From Drechslerella dactyloides (Eukaryota > Ascomycota > Orbiliomycetes > Orbiliales > Orbiliaceae), in the NCBI GenBank assembly GCA_020064725.1, contig JAGTWJ010000010.1, positions 496,001-560,000 of the forward strand: 64,000 nt of DNA, read 5' to 3'. Made by a program: the position numbers and the translations under genes. Positions 58,484 to 64,000 of this stretch are shown piece by piece (the stretch's first letter is position 1; each line of letters begins with the position of its first letter). The notes beneath the pieces were generated by a model that saw nothing but the letters and a program-made list of their open reading frames with translations, had not been told where the DNA came from and made no database searches.

Positions 58484-59084
58484 CCTTCAAAAGGCGGCCG
58501 TAGAGGACTTGCCCTGGTAAGGGCATCCCGATTGGACGCTGGCACACAACGGCTTCCAGAAAAGAAAAAAAGACCGATGTCCTCGGTTAAGCAAGCGTGC
58601 GTGCCTTGCAGGGGGAAAACCTTGCGGGCAATCGCGCGACACGTCTGTGGGAGGCGCAAGATCGTGTAGAGCTCATGTATAATATTTACTTAGGTAGAAA
58701 CTTTTCCGAATCTTGAATATTTTAATCCTGGGGCGCTGATATCCACGACCACAAACTCCGCCTGGTGTAATGCAGATGCATTGCGCAAAGGGCGAGATTA
58801 CATTCGATTCGCTCCGGTTCCCGAGCACCCAACTCAACAGGCCATGGTAGCAAGGTAATTCCGCCTCAGGCATCGTTCTGCACTTTAAACTCAAGCTCCA
58901 GCACCATGCGTTAATCTCTCAGTGCTAATCACGACTCAACTCCATTGTGGCCCATCGCAACCGCTGACATTTGACCAATCCTAGAAACCTTTCGAAGCTG
59001 GCCACCCTTGGTCCCGGGGGCCTGCGCTTTCTCCAGCGCTTCGCACCTCTGGAGCCTCTAGCTCGCGGAAACGTCGTCCCCAAG
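58484..59084. other. Intergenic region
   Basis: About 600 bp between two plus-strand genes. Nothing further is recognised. The coding frame of the next gene stays open upstream to about 58971 but without an ATG. Confidence 0.45.
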
Positions 59085-60717
59085 ATGCAGGCGCCCCACC
59101 CGCGGGGTGTGAGAGCCATGACTTCGGTTAGCGCAGCGGGCGACGCTGGCGATTTGGAGGCTTGGTCCATCCACGTCCCTCCGAAGACGCTACCCCCGAT
59201 AGACAATGTCAAGTCGATATGCGTCATCGATTTCGACAACAGTAAGGGAATACCCTCCATATCGACTTGGCCGCGCTAGCGGGCTAAATACCGAAGGTAA
59301 ACTAACAGCGAAAACAACATTCGTATACGCATGTACATAGCACTATACCAGTCCCCAACCCCGAGTAACATCTGGGATCGCACATCAATCGGCATTCTTA
59401 GAGATCAGGATCATCTTCTTGGAGGTGGTACGTGTATCCCTGGGTCGTGGTCTACTACTTTATCCATCCTGCATGCCTGCAGACCGCGGATCTATACCTA
59501 ACCATTGTTCTAATTGTGTATTGGTAGGCTGGTGGCAGACACCCTCAATATTAGATGCTACGATAGCACCAGACGAAGAAGACGTCTGGGACGGTATCCT
59601 GGCACATGGATTCCCTGATCGTTGGAACGAACAAATGGTACTCGACTCGTCGCAAGGAACGATTTCGTCATGCCTGTGGCATCTTGACTGATCGATATAG
59701 GTGAATGTAGCACGGAAAGCTATCGATGAACCACGGACGCTTAGCGTACTCCTTACCGGGCGAAGCAGGAAACTCTTTTCCAAGACTATCTTGAAGATCT
59801 TGGGAAATGGGCAGCTTGATTTTGATATGGTAGTTCTGAAGCAAGCCCACCCATCTCTCGGGACGCGGTTTCCAACCACGATGGGTTTCAAAACGGGCTT
59901 CTTGACGTCGCTTCTAAAGAAGTACCATCAAGCTACCAAGATCAGTATCTACGATGACCGGCCATACCATTTCAGGCAATTCAAAGAATTCGGCGAGAAT
60001 TTCAATAGGAGTCTGAGAGATCACTCCAACTCGCGGTCAAGGGTCAAATTCGACTGCCAGTATGTTCCCGAGACCCACAAGAACCTGAACGTGCTCGAGG
60101 AAATCAAACAAGTCAAGTTTATGTTACGACGACACAATAAAATGGCACAAAGCCTTGATCTGATCCAAGAGCCGCCTCCTGCGAAACTTTTGAAGAAGGT
60201 GTATAAAACAGGCTATATGCTCGCGCCTCCGGCTACCTCCGGTCTTTTGGACAGATTTCAGACCAGAACGAAACGTGGTTATACCAATACAGAGCTGTTT
60301 GGAACATGTGTGCCTATAAAGCTAGGTAAATGCGAACCATCTGAACTTGAGGCACTCGGGGGCATTGGCTCCCGTGTGAGTTTCGAAACAGTGAGCTATG
60401 GATCATATGACGACAGCATATGGGCAGTCCGAGTTCGGCCAACAAATCCCGACGTGAGAATCTCAACGACCGACGAAACGCCAACGATACTGCTATCGAA
60501 GAGAGTGGAAATACCCGAGGACTACGTCAACAAGATAGACAAGTGGGAAGATATATCTCCCGACGATCCTCGATATCTGAAATTCTCCGCAACCATTGGT
60601 GAGCAGCTTCGACTCCAGATATCGGTGGCAAGAGTATATCCTTCCGAAATCATGATGGAAGCAAAAACTCTTTATCGGACTAGCCATTCTATTCTTCCCA
60701 AGGGACCAGGAATATAA
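59085..60717 (+). CDS. HAD-family 'Swiss Army Knife RNA repair-like' protein
   Basis: Four exons (59085-59241, 59341-59427, 59528-59637, 59701-60717) encode 456 residues. The N-terminal half is the HAD_SAK type phosphohydrolase: motif I VIDFDNTLYQSPTPSNIW is assembled by the first splice, motif II is the Thr of VLLTGR, and KISIYDDRPYHFRQF is the acidic motif IV. The invariant W residues of GGGWWQTP are present. These proteins are thought to be phosphatases or polynucleotide-end-processing enzymes, but the fungal members are not characterised as far as I know. The C-terminal half has no recognised fold. The ATG at 59118 is an alternative start. Confidence 0.82.
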
Positions 60718-61078
60718 ACAAGCGCGAAAATCTTGCAGGGTTTTCGCTGCATCTGAGAGAGGGGTTACGATATAGTCGAAGCAATGGGACCTTGATGTGA
60801 CTTATATGTCTGCAGAGGCTTTTTGGTGTAGGTATATATGTATATACATTGAAGGCGAAATGAAAACCCAACAATTAATGCATCCGACAGTCATTGTAGC
60901 GGCTAGGTAAACCTTTATTCAATGCAGAGCACACGGTTTTGTATTGGTATGAGACGTGCAGGTAGTCGAGGCCTGGCCCCTCCTCCGAGTTGTGCTTTTA
61001 CCAGAATCTTTCTTAGAATAAACAGAGAGCGAGTATGAGTATGAGTATAAAAATGACGATCGAGTGCCGCCTGATTGA
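60718..61078. other. Convergent intergenic region
   Basis: 3' flanks of the HAD gene and spc34, 360 bp. Nothing else is seen. Confidence 0.5.
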
Positions 61079-61988
61079 TTAACGTTGGAAGCCGCTTGCG
61101 GGGGCCATGCCCCCTAACCGACGGTCAAGTTCTCGGATCTCTGACTCGATCTCGAGCCTCCGGGCTTCAAGTTCACGAATAGCCTCCTCCTCAGCCTGGA
61201 TGCTGGCAGAGGCGACAACAGACTGGAGAGTCTCTGGAGCGCTTGGGCCGTCAACCAATTCATGGTGTTGGTCCGTGGCCCCTCTCTGGAGATCAAGCTG
61301 CGTCCGCTGGGCAGCTACAAGCTCCTCATGGAGTGTGACACTGGATCGGAGATCCTTGTAGCGCTCCCTAAGGGCCTGGATCCTCTCATCCAAGCCAGGT
61401 GTCGGGCTTGCGAGAGAATTGGTAGCTGTTAACGGCGGGCTTCGATGCAAGACTGCGAGACTATGCGCGCACAAGAAATCAGACTTACTATAGTCTGGCC
61501 AGATTCTCAGCTCCATGCAGCAGCAGTTCAACATCTACCTCTCCTTTCAGATGTGCCGTGCTCACAGCGCTTCGCATCTGATGCATGACATTTCCATCTA
61601 ACAATGAGCCAAGCAATGCGGGCTTGTTGGTGGAGGCGCTTGTTCGAGCGCCAAAATTGCCTCTAGCAGATGATGATGGCGGTGAAAAGAGAACTCGTTC
61701 GTACGGGGACGTATCCCTGATCAACGACGTAATAGGTGGCTTGGTAACCTGGGACTATCGCGGTAATCAGAGGGAGAGTGCCGACGCAGGATCTTGTTAG
61801 CAACCATGAAATGTCAACTTTCGAGATATACGAAGAAGCGCTAGACAAATAGAAGGGAAGCGTAGGTGCAAAAACGTGCCGCTTACGTTCGTGAACGTTC
61901 CGGGGGAACTGAAGCGCATGGAAGATATGTCTTTCGCAGCCGCCTCAATCTGTTCGAGGTGGCGTTCAAACCTCCCACTGACAGCCAT
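61079..61988 (-). CDS. spc34: DASH complex subunit Spc34
   Basis: Three exons (61988-61887, 61748-61489, 61439-61079) encode 240 residues. Spc34 is part of the DASH/Dam1 ring that couples kinetochores to microtubules. The family pattern runs from RHLEQIEAAAKDIS, SPGTFTNVTKPPITSLIRDTSPYERVLFS, ALLGSLLDG, VDVELLLHGAENLARLY to a C-terminal coiled coil (LDERIQALRERYKDLRSSVTLHEELV, EEEAIRELEARRLEIESEIRELDRRL). The second intron is 49 nt with a CGAAG acceptor; the nearer TAG acceptor would make a 28-nt intron and was rejected. The first intron (138 nt) might hide a small exon. Confidence 0.85.
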
Positions 61989-62591
61989 GCTTGCGTCTGC
62001 CAATGCGGGAGGCCGGCCGAGGTGCAGGCGGGTTCTGTAGGCGGTCCCGGATCGGAATCTATAGCAGGTTGCTATTGCATTTGCCTATAAATATATATTA
62101 GAAGGCTAGACTCATAACGACGGAAAGTATGAGAAAGATCTTACCGCAGGTCGTGTGCTATTTGACCGCGCCAGGAAGGGCAAAACTCTGGATGTCCATC
62201 TGGAAGCGGTTGGGTGGACACCATCAGACTGGAGACCAAAGGCTTATTGTCACGATAGGTGCTTCTATGCTTAGTCATCAACACCGGAAGCGGCTTAGTC
62301 ATTCACCGCCGCATACGCGTTGCAGGACGACCAATCGGGAGTTTCGGCGGGATCCTGCCCAAACGCGCCATCAGCACCATCTACCAAATCAACCACCAAC
62401 CACGTGCATCGCCCTCACCCTTGCCATCACGATACGCTCACCATCGCTACCTTCTGGAACACAGAGCCTGCTCAGCTTTCCCATGACCAGACTCCCGAAC
62501 GACTTAAAAGCGCTGGCCAGAGTCCTATCTTGATGTCACCTTTGCCCGCGGCCACCAGGAACCGCCACCAGAGAGCTGTGCTACAGCTTCA
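61989..62591. promoter_or_regulatory. Divergent upstream region, spc34 / low-complexity gene
   Basis: About 600 bp. The right part is probably the 5' leader of the next gene. No further gene is supported. Confidence 0.45.
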
Positions 62592-64000
62592 ATGATAAAA
62601 CGCAAACGTCCTGACGAAGAAGAACAACCGCAAGAAGAGCATCACCAACTACTACCACAGACCACAGCCACAGCTCCGTTACCAAAACCTTCCAAGCTTA
62701 TCAAGCTGAACCACACTCTGGGCACCGGCTCCGGAACGTCCTCTCACCGACTTTCAAACCCCGCATCGCAGCCCCAGCCTACCGCTACAATGATGCCGAA
62801 CGGCCCTTCCGGTCAACCAATGGCTGGCCAGCCCCAGATGCCGACCAATGCCATGGAAGAAACCAGGCAGAAGTACATCCGTATTCAGCAAAGTCTCAAG
62901 AATGAAATTGCGAGATATGGAACCAGCGATCCTCGCGGGATCGATGCGATGAGGAGGCTCGAACAGTTCAACCAGCACATGGCGAACTTGAGGAGTCAGC
63001 AGGTTACCCAGCGTCAGGCTGCCGCGAATGCCGCCGCCGCCGCAAATGCCGCCGCCGCAAATGCCGCTGCCCAACAAGGCCAAAGCCAACCGGCGGCTGC
63101 TACGCAACCCCCCCAGCCGGTAGTGCAGCAACGTCCCACCGTCCCAGTCGGGCCCAATCCTGGGAACAGACCAACCACAGGCATGGGGCCCACTCCTCAG
63201 GCCACAGCGGCTGCTACCGCTACCGCGGGTAATGGAGGGTCCGGGCAACCAATGAAGCTATTGGTCCCAGGCCATATCGATCCTGAAAATGCGGATAACT
63301 GGCGGCGGGAAGCTGAAGCTCGGCTGCGGACTGCGTACGCATCGATGGTTCAATTCCGTAGCAATTTGCAAACCCTCCAAGCGTCTATGAACAATCCTGA
63401 AAAACCCCTCACGCCCGCTGAATTATCTAACAAGCAAGAACAAATTGAAATGGTCCAGAAACAGAACAAAAAATGCGAAGATTTCATAAATGCTTTCAGA
63501 CTACAACAAGCTACTCTGGCTCGAAGCGCTAACGCAAGCAACAGCAATGCTGCTTCTAATACTAATAGCGCATCTGCAAATACCTCTGTCACTGCTGGCA
63601 CTACACATGCTCCCAACGCTATTGCTAATGCTAATGCAAATCCAAACCTTTCTGCAAATCGCAATTCAAACCCAAGCCACAATTCAACTTCTACCTCCGA
63701 CCAGGTTGCTGCTGCTTCAGCGGGCGGACCTGTCGAGCACGCGGATGCGGCCGCCAAAGCAGCCACAGGGGCAACGCCTATAGCCAATCTACCCAAGGTA
63801 TGTAAAGACATTCATTATCGCTGTGAAATACGTTTTCGGCATATGCGATTCGTCGCAGTTACCTACCTGATGCTCTATGTGCTTTAATCTCCTGTCTGGC
63901 TTCTATCTAGTGGGGCATGCGGCGGCATTGTCTTTTGGCCGTTTCCCTTGGTGGCATCTTGTGAACAGAGCTTGCTGCTTCTTCGGCCTCACGGATTACA
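62592..64000 (+). CDS. Low-complexity, probably nuclear protein (5' part, cut by window edge)
   Basis: Exon 1 is 62592-63797 (402 residues), followed by a GTATGT donor; the rest lies in or beyond an intron that runs past 63797, and a TCTAG acceptor at about 63910 is possible. The start MIKRKRPDEEEQPQEE resembles a nuclear targeting tail. Two short ordered segments stand out: EETRQKYIRIQQSLKNEIARYG with DAMRRLEQFNQHM, and NADNWRREAEARLRTAYASMVQFRSNLQTL with KQEQIEMVQKQNKKCEDFI. Between and after them are Ala/Gln/Pro-rich and Asn/Ala/Ser-rich runs. This layout is like transcription cofactors (for example N-terminal parts of TFIID or SAGA subunits such as TAF12), but I cannot assign it. The real 3' end is not in the window. 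Confidence 0.7.

Noticed and set aside
61461..61488. 28-nt intron in spc34
   Set aside because: Too short for spliceosomal removal; the acceptor at 61440 gives a 49-nt intron and keeps frame.

Overview
The window is a piece of a filamentous ascomycete nuclear genome, most likely Eurotiomycetes or close kin. Evidence: short GT-AG introns (about 41-150 nt) with CTAAC-type branch sites, fungal-specific genes (pom152, chs5, fig1, spc34, DUF2434, fungal cystathionine gamma-synthase), and an AT-rich repeat block of the kind left by repeat-induced point mutation (RIP). Species is not claimed.

Layout. 1-7850 is an extremely AT-rich, gene-free compartment. It holds three ~1.09 kb palindromic transposable elements with TA target duplications, a solo end of a fourth, three short Helitron-like elements, and two copies of an older repeat into which some of them are inserted. 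From about 7.9 kb the composition switches to ordinary gene-rich DNA. 8-12 kb carries an accessory pair (sulfotransferase; secreted GH5 endoglycoceramidase-like enzyme with a ricin-B lectin domain). 11.9-13.6 kb is gene-poor and ends in a tRNA-Cys gene. From 13.9 kb to the right edge is a dense run of conserved housekeeping genes: a UCH37-type deubiquitinase and an FBXO21-like F-box protein (convergent), pom152, utp22, cystathionine gamma-synthase, dhh1, mam33, chs5, smc6 and exo1 (divergent), a mitochondrial citrate-type carrier, tma16, fig1, UDP-glucose dehydrogenase, vma12, rpn3, a DUF2434 membrane protein, a histidine acid phosphatase, a HAD/SAK protein, spc34, and a low-complexity gene cut by the right edge.

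Exon structures were built by hand from splice signals, reading frame and family similarity. Nearly all phases close exactly, so most intron positions are given. The genes do not form one pathway. Local themes are ubiquitin/proteasome (UCH, F-box, Rpn3), a DNA-repair divergent pair (smc6/exo1) whose shared promoter has two ACGCGT boxes, and cell wall/secretion (chs5, UGDH, vma12).

The most unusual signal is the tRNA-Cys(GCA) gene at 13588-13736. Besides an ordinary 16-nt anticodon-loop intron, it is interrupted in the D stem by a 60-nt segment with the marks of a spliceosomal intron (GTGCGT start, CTAAC branch site, TTCAG end). Removing both segments gives a 73-nt tRNA-Cys with an almost perfect cloverleaf and U73. 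A second cluster of interest is the mobile-element block, where related uninterrupted sites in the same window show the insertion points directly.
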